A stretch of DNA of 21,384 nucleotides from UBA9715 sp045629845 (GTDB lineage: Bacteria > Actinomycetota > Coriobacteriia > Coriobacteriales > Eggerthellaceae): contig JAZQRZ010000022.1 of the NCBI GenBank assembly GCA_045629845.1, forward strand, positions 1 to 21,384. Reading direction: 5' to 3'. A model generated the notes under the pieces. That model was given only the letters and a program-made list of their open reading frames with translations, was not told the origin of the DNA and ran no database searches. Within the stretch, counting starts at the first letter, position 1; the number at the start of each line of letters is the position of its first letter. A program made the position numbers and the translations under genes. Positions 14,555-21,384 of the stretch are shown here, in pieces.

Positions 14555-15832
14555 CTATTTGGCGCGCGAAGCATCGTCGGGGTTCAAAGTCATACTCTGG
14601 AAGCGATTTTCCATGAACTCGTTATCGTAATTATCGTTGCAGAATTGCACGATAGCCGATGGGTCCGAGTAGTCCATCGTGCCCGCCTCGCGTTGGAACC
14701 AGCAATCGAAAGAAGCCAGCGTAAGTATGCAGTCGGCTATCATGAGAATTGCGCACACAACCGTAACAGCGTAACGCCAATTCCACGGAATCATGTTCAC
14801 GATTTTCAACATGAGCGGCAACGCAAACTTCACCCAAACAAGACCTAACACACCCCAGATGCACATGAACATAAAGTTGGTTCGGCCGTCGATATTAAGG
14901 AAGGTGCCCGAATAATCCCAAGCCACAATACCGAAGGCCGTTTCCAAGAACCAACTAACAAAGAACTCGAAAGCACCACCAATAACGGCACTAACCAGGA
15001 AAATAAGAATAAAGTTCTTGTCATGAAAACGGTTAAGCGCAATGGTCATAAGCACGGCGCCAACGCCATAGATGGGGCTAAACGGACCGTACAGCAAACC
15101 AGCTCGATCCTGATACACACCAGGATCAACGATGGTCATGTGCCAAACCAATTCAATAAGCAGGCCAACAATACAAGCAATAACAAAGATCCAGAAGATA
15201 TTAAAGAAGTTTAGCTTGATATAGCCCTTGCCCGTCAGGTCAAGACCTAGCGTACCTTCTTCCGCTTCGGTACGCGTTTCCATCTTGCGCAACTTGTTTT
15301 GAAGTTCACGTTCTTCAGCAAGAGACGGGTCGGAATACGATTGCAGAGCAATCAAAATGGCAAGGTTGACACCCGGAGCAATAAGTTCAGGCGAAAGGCC
15401 TACCAGCATAAACTGACATATAAGCACGACCACTTCGAGCGCAATCATGATGTTACAGGTCAAAGCAACACGATGACGTCTGCCTCGTAGAAGTCGTATA
15501 CCCAGCACAAAGAACAGCACGGCAAGGACCAAGGTGACTACAGCTTCAACAAAAGAGATAACGATTGTTGTTGCCGTGTGCTTTTCGATCTGCGAAAAAT
15601 CAAAATCAGCGCTTCCGAACACGCTAAGAATAAGCAAACCAATAAGCAAGACAAATGAAAGAATTTGCACGCCACCAGCAATCACGGACAGTACGCCGTA
15701 AATTCGAATTGGAAGTGGATAGCGCTCTTCTTTGTCTTCCCGTGCGTTTTCGTGAATGTCTAGCGTTTCGTCGTTTAAGTCTTCAGGTGCCAAGATATCT
15801 TCAGCAACCGTCGTTTTGTCTTCACCAGCCAT
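14555..15832 (-). CDS. CmpB-like (putative ABC-transporter type IV) membrane protein
   Basis: A 425-residue integral membrane protein. The first 45 residues are acidic and cytoplasmic. About four hydrophobic segments follow (about 45-160), then a polar linker, then a C-terminal membrane domain (about 210-400) with the marks of the family annotated as putative ABC-transporter type IV (PF06541): GLLIELVWHMT, LYGPFSPIYGVGA, WDYSGTFLNIDGRTNF and MCIWGVLGL. The biochemical role of this family is unproven; no ATPase or binding protein is adjacent, so an ABC-transporter role is not supported here. Start: ATG at 15832 with AAAGGAG six bases upstream; the ATG at 15856 has no such site. It lies 39 bases after the HdeD-family gene. 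Confidence 0.8.
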   Translation of the reverse strand: MAGEDKTTVAEDILAPEDLNDETLDIHENAREDKEERYPLPIRIYGVLSVIAGGVQILSFVLLIGLLILSVFGSADFDFSQIEKHTATTIVISFVEAVVTLVLAVLFFVLGIRLLRGRRHRVALTCNIMIALEVVVLICQFMLVGLSPELIAPGVNLAILIALQSYSDPSLAEERELQNKLRKMETRTEAEEGTLGLDLTGKGYIKLNFFNIFWIFVIACIVGLLIELVWHMTIVDPGVYQDRAGLLYGPFSPIYGVGAVLMTIALNRFHDKNFILIFLVSAVIGGAFEFFVSWFLETAFGIVAWDYSGTFLNIDGRTNFMFMCIWGVLGLVWVKFALPLMLKIVNMIPWNWRYAVTVVCAILMIADCILTLASFDCWFQREAGTMDYSDPSAIVQFCNDNYDNEFMENRFQSMTLNPDDASRAK

Positions 15833-15871
15833 AGAACGCTCCTTTACAGGACGCACATACAGGTTGATACG

Positions 15872-16411
15872 TTATTCAACACGCGAGGTAAAGCCTGCCA
15901 CCACAAGCGTTATGCCACGAATGAGTGCGAAAGCCGCCACCCAAATTGAAAGCGATGACGGATAGATGATAAACATAACGCCAACAACAACAGTTAACAG
16001 ACCAGATACGATGGCGATGCCACGTGATTCAGGAATAAGCGAACCCAAAGGAATGGTTGCACCTGCCTCGAAGATACCGAACACGATAAGGAATACGCCA
16101 AGAATCCAAGGCAGAACAGGAGCAAACGCAATGGGATGCAGAATCATCATGATACCGATCAGAGCATCAAGGATGGCCATAAGCAAGGACCAACCTGCGT
16201 TCGGCAAATGGCGGTACTTAATGTAAGACATAACCCCCATAACGCCACTGAACAGAAAACCAACACCAGCCCAAATCGTAATGAACTCAAGGAAAAAATA
16301 CGGCGCAACAAACGCGCAAACCGAAAAAGCGACAAGAAGGACGCCGGCTAATACCAGCCACCAATTTGTCTTGCGTTCCCCTACTACCTGTACACGCGGT
16401 TGTCTTGCCAT
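15872..16411 (-). CDS. HdeD / DUF308 family membrane protein
   Basis: A 179-residue membrane protein with six predicted hydrophobic helices in three hairpin-like pairs and very short loops, the layout of the HdeD (DUF308) family. Recognisable stretches are NWWLVLAGVLLVAFSVCAF, ILDALIGIMMILHP, GVFLIVFGIFEAG and SGLLTVVVGVMFIIYP, showing the repeated GxxxxxxGxxxxxxP pattern. E. coli HdeD contributes to acid resistance at high cell density; the mechanism is unknown. The start is secure: AGGAGG lies six bases before the ATG at 16411. It is the first gene of the membrane-protein run. The 85-base gap to cydB (16412-16496) is AT-rich with a -10-like CATAAT on the minus strand but no good -35 and no clear terminator for cydB. 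Confidence 0.88.
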   Translation of the reverse strand: MARQPRVQVVGERKTNWWLVLAGVLLVAFSVCAFVAPYFFLEFITIWAGVGFLFSGVMGVMSYIKYRHLPNAGWSLLMAILDALIGIMMILHPIAFAPVLPWILGVFLIVFGIFEAGATIPLGSLIPESRGIAIVSGLLTVVVGVMFIIYPSSLSIWVAAFALIRGITLVVAGFTSRVE

Positions 16412-16496
16412 CCCATTCCTCCTTTAGTCACAACCGTCTAATTATGACTGTTAGCCCAATAAAATACCAGTAAAAATATCAAAAAGTCCTGGTCCC

Positions 16497-17519
16497 TTAG
16501 TCATCTTCTTCTGGTAAACGACCGCGGAACGTACGATACACGAACACGTGATACACCAGCACAAGCGGCACACCTATGCAGGCAATCCCAGTCATCCACG
16601 TTAGCGCCAAGTCTGAAGATGCAGCAGTGGCGACAGTAATCGCTGGCCCAATACTATCGGCCGACGCAACTACCAGATTCGGGAACATCGATGTTGCCAA
16701 CAAGAAAGTAATGGCCACCGCCGCAACCGACTGAGCAACAAATACAGGAAGGTCGCGCTTATCCTCGCGGCCCCAATACAGCGCAAGCATCATTCCAGCA
16801 AGGAAAAGAACAACGAAAACCCAGCGAATAATCGCCAAGCCAGAGGCCATTTCAGGATGAATGACAAAGTGCCCATAAAGAGCGATAAAGACATACACCA
16901 ACAGGGCAATAATCTGCAAAAGTGTTCGTACCTTAGTTACCCGATGTCTTAGAGCGCTTGTTCTTGGCGCTTTCAAAGCAATCCACGATGCACCAGCACA
17001 GCAGAACATAGCCAAGCCAAATATGCCACAAAGCAGCGTGAAAGGAGTAATCAGTCCAATAAGAGGCACGCCGTTATAGTTCCCTGCTGCATCCATGGGG
17101 ATGCCAGCATAAATGTTGCCAACCGCCACACCAAAGAGCAGCGCCGGTAAAAGCGACCCAACAAAGAAGCAAATATCCCACACCTTGGCCCACGCACGAT
17201 CACGCGCTGCAAACTCTATCGATACGGCGCGCAAAATAAGACCAAACAGCACCAGCATAATCGCCAGGTAAAAGCCCGAAAACGTCGTTGCATATGCTGG
17301 CGCAAACGCAGCAAACAGGGCCCCGCCAGCTGTTAACAACCATACTTCATTCCCATCCCAGACTGGACCAATCGCATGTCGAATAAGCTTCTTCTCTCCT
17401 TCGGATTTTGCAATGAATGGATACAGAACACCTGCACCCAAATCAAATCCATCAAGGACGAAATACCCTGCGATAAGTACAAAGATTAGGAAGAACCAAA
17501 GAATACCAAGGGGCGTCAT
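16497..17519 (-). CDS. cydB: cytochrome bd ubiquinol/menaquinol oxidase subunit II
   Basis: A 340-residue membrane subunit (family usually 335-380) with about eight to nine hydrophobic helices. Family marks include the opening LGILWFFLIFVLIAGYFVLDGFDLGAG, VWDGNEVWLLTAGGALFAAFAP, LILRAVSIEFAAR and SLLPALLFGVAVGN. With CydA it forms the bd-type quinol oxidase that reduces O2 to water without proton pumping, useful for oxygen scavenging in an anaerobe. Its ATG overlaps the cydA stop in ATGA (17516-17519), indicating translational coupling. No cydC/cydD exporter genes follow; the next gene is of the HdeD family. Confidence 0.97.
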   Translation of the reverse strand: MTPLGILWFFLIFVLIAGYFVLDGFDLGAGVLYPFIAKSEGEKKLIRHAIGPVWDGNEVWLLTAGGALFAAFAPAYATTFSGFYLAIMLVLFGLILRAVSIEFAARDRAWAKVWDICFFVGSLLPALLFGVAVGNIYAGIPMDAAGNYNGVPLIGLITPFTLLCGIFGLAMFCCAGASWIALKAPRTSALRHRVTKVRTLLQIIALLVYVFIALYGHFVIHPEMASGLAIIRWVFVVLFLAGMMLALYWGREDKRDLPVFVAQSVAAVAITFLLATSMFPNLVVASADSIGPAITVATAASSDLALTWMTGIACIGVPLVLVYHVFVYRTFRGRLPEEDD

Positions 17520-19048
17520 CGCAAATCACCACCTTCCGCCGCTGCGGATTGGTCGCCAACGTGACCTACATCAACCACCTCGTCCTCTTCGAAAGATTCA
17601 GGATTAGACGCTTTGTCTTCCCCCGCTATCTTGTTGATTATCGACGACACCACCGCACCATCATCGATAGTTGAAGCCAAAGCAGTTTCTGGGCCTGCTT
17701 TAATAAGCGAAGTCGTGATACGAATCCATGCTACAAACAACAGAAGGTACACCGCACAGAACAGCGCGATAGTTATCAGCAGCTCGACACTTGTGACTGA
17801 AGTCGAAGCCGCATCTGCTGTAAGCAAAGAGACGCCACTAGGACTGCTTGTTGCGGGATATACCACCCAGGGCTGACGACCAAGTTCCGCAGTAAACCAA
17901 CCAGCTTCTATTGCTGCAAACGGAAAGATTGGCGAAATGACCAGCAGCTTTTGAAGCCACTTCCAATCCTTCAACTTCTTTGTTTTTAAAGCGATTACAG
18001 TCAGAAGAAGCACCAGAACCAAAACACCCGAAATGGCTACCATCAGGTGATACACCTGGAAAATAGCCCCCACTGGCACGTCGGAAACATCCATTTCACC
18101 GTACTGCTCTGATTCAGCAAGCGAATTTAAACCGGGATACACCGTGTCGAAATTAAACGTTGCAAGAAAACTTGTGAAACCTGGCAAGTTTGGACCTATA
18201 ACAGTCTGATTCTGCTCGTCAACCCACCCAAAGAAATACAGTGGCGGCACTTCATCTTCGTATTGCCCTTCCATGGCTGCTAGCTTCGTTGGCTGCTCTT
18301 CCCATACCGCCACAGCGGTAGCGTGAGCAGATACGAACAGAGCGCAGGTTGCAACAATAGATACGACCAAACCTGTCTTAATTGTTTTCTTAGCAAAGTC
18401 GAGATGCTTGCCTTTCAGCTGGTAATACGCCGCAATAGAAAGAGCCACTAAGCCACCGATAATAAGTGCAGCTAAAACAGTGTGGAAATAACGCACGCCT
18501 GTTGTGGCATTAAAAGCTGCTGCCAAGAAATCAGTAAGCACTGCTTTAGACCCATCAGCAGTAAGCTCGGCACCAGCGGGTGTTTGCATCCAAGAGTTAG
18601 CAATAAGAATCCAAAGCGCTGATAGACACGAGCCAGCCCAAACAAGCCAAGCGCTAACACAATAGAACTTGCGACCGACTTTATCGCGACCAAACAGCAA
18701 CACACCTAAAAAGACTGACTCAAGGAAGAAAGCAAACAGGGCTTCTGCTGCAAGGGGTGCACCAAATATATCGCCAACGAAACGCGAATAATCAGCCCAG
18801 TTGGTTCCAAAGCTGAATTCCATCGTAATACCAGTGGCCACACCCACGGCAAACGTTGTAGTAAACACCTTAACCCACAGGTGACTAGCACTTTCATCAG
18901 CAGGATCTTGCGACTTATACGCACGCGTAATCGCCAATGCTGTTATGAGGCCAATGCCTATAGAAAGCGGTACAAACACAAAATGAAACGCAACTGTGAG
19001 TGTGAACTGCAGTCGCGAAAGAAACACCACATCAGTGAACAAATCCAT
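17516..19048 (-). CDS. cydA: cytochrome bd ubiquinol/menaquinol oxidase subunit I
   Basis: A 510-residue subunit with about nine membrane helices that carries the b558, b595 and d hemes. Ligand regions are visible: SRLQFTLTVAFHFVFVPLSIG (H22, matching H19 of E. coli), GVRYFHTVLAALIIGG (the second heme histidine) and VYHLMVAISG (the b558 methionine). EEQPTKLAAMEGQY and GWFTAELGRQPW are conserved quinol-oxidase motifs. Its length suggests the short Q-loop type common in Gram-positives. Start: ATG at 19048 with GAGGGGG about six bases upstream; the ATG at 19063 would place that site inside the gene. It reads in the same direction as hypCD but after a 154-base gap with its own likely promoter. 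Confidence 0.97.
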   Translation of the reverse strand: MDLFTDVVFLSRLQFTLTVAFHFVFVPLSIGIGLITALAITRAYKSQDPADESASHLWVKVFTTTFAVGVATGITMEFSFGTNWADYSRFVGDIFGAPLAAEALFAFFLESVFLGVLLFGRDKVGRKFYCVSAWLVWAGSCLSALWILIANSWMQTPAGAELTADGSKAVLTDFLAAAFNATTGVRYFHTVLAALIIGGLVALSIAAYYQLKGKHLDFAKKTIKTGLVVSIVATCALFVSAHATAVAVWEEQPTKLAAMEGQYEDEVPPLYFFGWVDEQNQTVIGPNLPGFTSFLATFNFDTVYPGLNSLAESEQYGEMDVSDVPVGAIFQVYHLMVAISGVLVLVLLLTVIALKTKKLKDWKWLQKLLVISPIFPFAAIEAGWFTAELGRQPWVVYPATSSPSGVSLLTADAASTSVTSVELLITIALFCAVYLLLFVAWIRITTSLIKAGPETALASTIDDGAVVSSIINKIAGEDKASNPESFEEDEVVDVGHVGDQSAAAEGGDLR

Positions 19049-19089
19049 CGCACGCCCCCTCATCTACCACAGCTGAGAACAGTCGTACG

Positions 19090-19120
19090 ATTATGCTACC
19101 ACAAAATCAACACAATTGAA
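19090..19120 (-). promoter_or_regulatory. Weak predicted cydA promoter
   Basis: On the minus strand a -10-like CATAAT (19090-19095) is preceded at 19 bases by TTCAAT (19115-19120). A start near 19083 would give a 35-base leader. The spacing is long and the -35 poor, so a redox-responsive activator may be needed. I see no clear terminator for hypD in 19100-19202. Confidence 0.3.
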
Positions 19121-19202
19121 GAATTCATTGCGTTGAACAGGCAGAAACGTTACCTCTGTCGGCGAAAGACTCTTGCAATCGAGATATTAAGGGAGCGCAG
19201 CA

Positions 19203-20306
19203 TTAGTAATAACGGTAATACGCCGCACAACTGCCTTCGCTTGAAACCATGCAAGGACCGATGGGGTTTTCGGGCGTGCACACCTTACGGAACAGCGGAC
19301 AATCACTAGGAGCCATAATACCGCGCAAGACATCACCGCAGCGACAGCCGCAAGGTTCAATGGTAGGCTCGATTTCGGGCTGGAATCGACGCACTGCATC
19401 GAATTCGGCATATTCCTCACGCAAACGATAGCCACTACCAGGAATATCACCCAGACCACGCCAGGTAGCTGTGCATGTTTCAAAGACTTCATCAATAGCT
19501 GCTACAGCATGTGGATTGCCCTGAGGCTGAACACCTCGAGCATAGGCGATTTCGATTTCTGCACGACCTTCGTGCAGCTGACGCATAATCATCGCAATGC
19601 CCTGCAACACATCAACGGGCTCGAAACCAGTAATAACACCTGGAATGCCATAGCGTTCTGCCAAGAACTGATAAGGCTGCGAACCAATAATGGTGCTGAC
19701 GTGCCCTGGCAGAATAAGCGCATCTATCTTAAGCTGCGGGTCAGCAACGATAGCTTCAAGCGCACCCGGCATATTCTTATGAGCAGCAAAGATACTGAAG
19801 TTCGTAAGACCTAAATCAGCAGCGCGCTTAACAGCACGTGCAACAAGCGGCGTTGTTGTTTCGAAGCCTACGCCAACAAACACAACCTGCTTTTCAGGAT
19901 GGGCCTGAGCAAGCGCAAGTGCATCAAGCGGCGAATACACAATCTCGATGTCACGGCCCGCCGCCTGCTCTGCAAGTAAGCTAGAGGTAGACCCTGGCAC
20001 GCGCGTCATATCGCCAAACGTTGCAATGGTGACACCAGGAACGCGCGCAAGTGCAATTACGGTATCGATATCGCGATTGCACGTTACACAAACAGGACAA
20101 CCAGGACCACTAGCCAAACGTGTGCCCTGCGGCATAAGATCTCGAATACCCGCTCGCGCAATAGAAACAGTATGCGTGCCACACACTTCCATAAGCGTGG
20201 CGCCGCCTTCGGGCGAAAACTGATTGATAGCATGCACTAAATCACGCGCAAGCTGAGGATCTTTGAATTTCGCAAGTTCAGCTGTGAAATCTTGCTGAGC
20301 AGTCAT
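19203..20306 (-). CDS. hypD: [NiFe]-hydrogenase maturation protein HypD
   Basis: A 367-residue cytoplasmic iron-sulfur protein. HypD with HypC is the scaffold on which the Fe(CN)2CO group of the [NiFe]-hydrogenase active site is built. Visible marks: LMEVCGTHTVSIARAG with the conserved cysteine, ASGPGCPVCVT (the CxxC redox thiols), TFGDMTRVPG, FVGVGFETTTP, LPGHVSTIIG, and a C-terminal cysteine set (EPCGCRCGDVL, SDCPLF and VCTPENPIGPCMVSSEGSCAAY) for the [4Fe-4S] cluster. The length matches the family. Its ATG shares one base with the TAA of hypC (TAATG), so translation is coupled. hypE, the usual next gene, is absent; cydA follows. Confidence 0.97.
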   Translation of the reverse strand: MTAQQDFTAELAKFKDPQLARDLVHAINQFSPEGGATLMEVCGTHTVSIARAGIRDLMPQGTRLASGPGCPVCVTCNRDIDTVIALARVPGVTIATFGDMTRVPGSTSSLLAEQAAGRDIEIVYSPLDALALAQAHPEKQVVFVGVGFETTTPLVARAVKRAADLGLTNFSIFAAHKNMPGALEAIVADPQLKIDALILPGHVSTIIGSQPYQFLAERYGIPGVITGFEPVDVLQGIAMIMRQLHEGRAEIEIAYARGVQPQGNPHAVAAIDEVFETCTATWRGLGDIPGSGYRLREEYAEFDAVRRFQPEIEPTIEPCGCRCGDVLRGIMAPSDCPLFRKVCTPENPIGPCMVSSEGSCAAYYRYY

Positions 20307-20569
20307 TACTGTAACACCTGCTCGCCCGCTTCGTTAAAGAGCGGGTCATCAACCATGTCGGCCATAGTTTGAATAAGCTCAAGCGTTTCTTCGGCGTACT
20401 GCTGATCAACGATTTCGATAGCGAAGCCTGCGTGCACCAGCACATAGTCGCCCACTACTGCCTGCGGCGTTAAATCAAGCGCCGCTTCTCGTTCGGCACC
20501 CATGGCAGTAACGCGCGCCATGCCGCCATCTTTAATCTCGAGGATTTGCATAGGTACTGCTAAGCACAT
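20306..20569 (-). CDS. hypC: [NiFe]-hydrogenase assembly chaperone HypC/HybG
   Basis: An 87-residue member of the HypC/HybG/HupF family. It starts MCLAVPMQI, whose Cys2 must become N-terminal after Met removal to hold iron for HypD and the hydrogenase large subunit. The OB-fold body (GMARVTAMGAEREAALDL, VGDYVLVHAGFAIEIVD) is typical. The open frame begins one codon pair earlier (MFMCLAV, 20575), but the AAAGG site at 20577-20581 is seven bases from the second ATG and only one from the first, so the sequence itself supports the start that exposes Cys2. It follows hypF by 62 bases and overlaps hypD by one. Confidence 0.96.
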   Translation of the reverse strand: MCLAVPMQILEIKDGGMARVTAMGAEREAALDLTPQAVVGDYVLVHAGFAIEIVDQQYAEETLELIQTMADMVDDPLFNEAGEQVLQ

Positions 20570-20576
20570 GAACATG

Positions 20577-20581
20577 CCTTT
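20577..20581 (-). promoter_or_regulatory. hypC ribosome-binding site (decides the start)
   Basis: AAAGG on the minus strand, seven bases before the ATG at 20569 and one base before the alternative ATG at 20575. Only the former spacing works, giving the N-terminus MC that the family requires. Confidence 0.7.
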
Positions 20582-20593
20582 CGATTGTTGTGC

Positions 20594-20612
20594 CCCACCG
20601 CATAGCGGCGGG
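20594..20612 (-). other. Intercistronic hairpin between hypF and hypC
   Basis: On the minus strand CCCGCCGC-TAT-GCGGTGGG forms an eight-bp GC-rich stem with one G-U pair and a three-base loop. No U-tract follows, so termination is unlikely. Such hairpins often mark RNA processing or 3'-end protection within an operon and could set unequal levels of hypF and hypCD. Confidence 0.5.
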
Positions 20613-20631
20613 ACCGTTGTTTTGAGCCATT

Positions 20632-21384
20632 TTATCGCGTGGCAGAGGCAACGACGGCTTGACCATAGGAAACACAGCCGTCATTCGGTGGAAGGCTTGC
20701 ATTCAGCGCTACAGTAAAGCCTTCTTCCCCTAAACGGGATGTTACCTGCTCTATCAAATAACGGTTCATAAAGCAGCCACCAGAAAGCGCCACAATATTA
20801 ATGTCGTACATCGCACGCACCAACTGGGCTACCTGCACAATTGCATCAACAAGCGCATCATGGAAGCGCTGGGAAATAACCCCTACCGAAACACCTGCAA
20901 CAAGATCATCAAGCACTGCACGCACCACAGGCTCTGCATCAAGCAGCACAACCGAGGTATCGTGAGCAGTACTAGAGTCCGTAGCTGCATTCTTTGTGAT
21001 GGCAATCGAGTAACCGCTAGGACGAACCTGGGGCTTTTCTTCCTCTGAATTGCGAGCAGCATCAAGCATAATAGCCGCTTCGCCTTCATAGGTTGGTTGT
21101 TCGCAAATGCCCAGCAACGCCGAAACTGCATCGAACAGACGACCAACCGACGAGGTATAAGGCGTATTAAGACCGCCTTCTATCATGCGATTGAGTACCT
21201 GAGCTTGATCGCCTAACGCACCAAGCAGTCTTTGCGCACCAGGATGATCAAGCAAGTCGAACGCCCACAGCATGCCATACGCCATACGTAGCGGATGTTT
21301 TACTGCTGCCGCACCACCCGGCATGGGCAAATACGTAAAATTGGCAAAGCGCTCATAGTCGGCCTGATTTGCAAGCAGCACTTC
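20632..21384 (-). CDS. hypF: carbamoyltransferase HypF, C-terminal part (5' end outside window)
   Basis: The frame is open through the right edge of the window to a TAA at 20632-20634, giving the last 251 residues of a protein normally about 750 long. HypF converts carbamoyl phosphate to a carbamoyl group passed to HypE for the cyanide ligands of [NiFe] hydrogenase. The visible part is the Kae1-like C-terminal domain: PMPGGAAAVKHPLRMAYG, the SSVGRLFDAVSALLG segment, EGEAAIMLDAAR, FHDALVDAIVQVA, and NIVALSGGCFMNRYL with PPNDGCVSYGQAVVA at the end. The acylphosphatase, zinc-finger and YrdC parts lie outside the window. First of a probable hypF-hypC-hypD transcription unit. Confidence 0.95.
   Translation of the reverse strand, partial: EVLLANQADYERFANFTYLPMPGGAAAVKHPLRMAYGMLWAFDLLDHPGAQRLLGALGDQAQVLNRMIEGGLNTPYTSSVGRLFDAVSALLGICEQPTYEGEAAIMLDAARNSEEEKPQVRPSGYSIAITKNAATDSSTAHDTSVVLLDAEPVVRAVLDDLVAGVSVGVISQRFHDALVDAIVQVAQLVRAMYDINIVALSGGCFMNRYLIEQVTSRLGEEGFTVALNASLPPNDGCVSYGQAVVASATR

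Noticed and set aside
14555..15832. True ABC transporter permease
   Set aside because: The family label suggests it, but no ATP-binding protein or solute-binding protein is near, and the protein carries none of the ABC permease coupling motifs I would look for.

Overview
This window looks like chromosomal DNA of an anaerobic or microaerobic actinobacterium of the class Coriobacteriia, probably Eggerthellaceae. By eye its base composition is about half GC, low for that family; a Cryptobacterium- or Slackia-like genome would fit. The assignment is an impression from protein character and gene mix, not a search result. I see no phage, plasmid, transposase, CRISPR array, tRNA or rRNA. Only the cut-off gene at the left edge and purB read on the + strand.

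Left part (1-7624): the 3' end of a LysR-type regulator converges on a large cysteine desulfurase of the SufS class (N-terminal third atypical), followed upstream by a YigZ/IMPACT-family gene and alaS. alaS and purB diverge from a 121-bp gap in which the two predicted -35 boxes overlap inside one small palindrome. purB converges on a pair of TrkA-type proteins. Between those two gene ends lies a 256-bp structured element bounded by a perfect 17-bp inverted repeat and holding a likely bidirectional terminator.

Middle part (7625-16411, all minus strand): two TrkA-type nucleotide-binding proteins, a secreted lysozyme/glucosaminidase-like protein with its own promoter, then a tight run of membrane or membrane-associated genes. 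In transcription order these are HdeD family, CmpB-like family, ClC-type anion channel/exchanger, small K+-channel-like protein, HlyIII family, CorC-like CBS protein and PspC family. Gaps are 9-68 bp, so most are probably co-transcribed. The shared theme is ion balance, acid and envelope stress, but that joint role is inferred.

Right part (16497-21384, minus strand): the incomplete 3' end of hypF, then hypC and hypD ([NiFe]-hydrogenase cofactor assembly; hypC and hypD overlap by one base), followed by cydA and cydB (cytochrome bd quinol oxidase; overlap of four bases). The organism therefore probably matures a [NiFe] hydrogenase and can reduce O2 at low tension. The hydrogenase genes and hypA, hypB and hypE are not in this window.

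No overtly new multi-gene system is evident. The best leads are the 17-bp-bounded element at 7364-7619, the desulfurase with a nucleotidyltransferase-like N-terminal region, the shared alaS/purB promoter palindrome, and the ion/envelope gene run. Several starts were moved inward from the longest open frame because of ribosome-binding sites.
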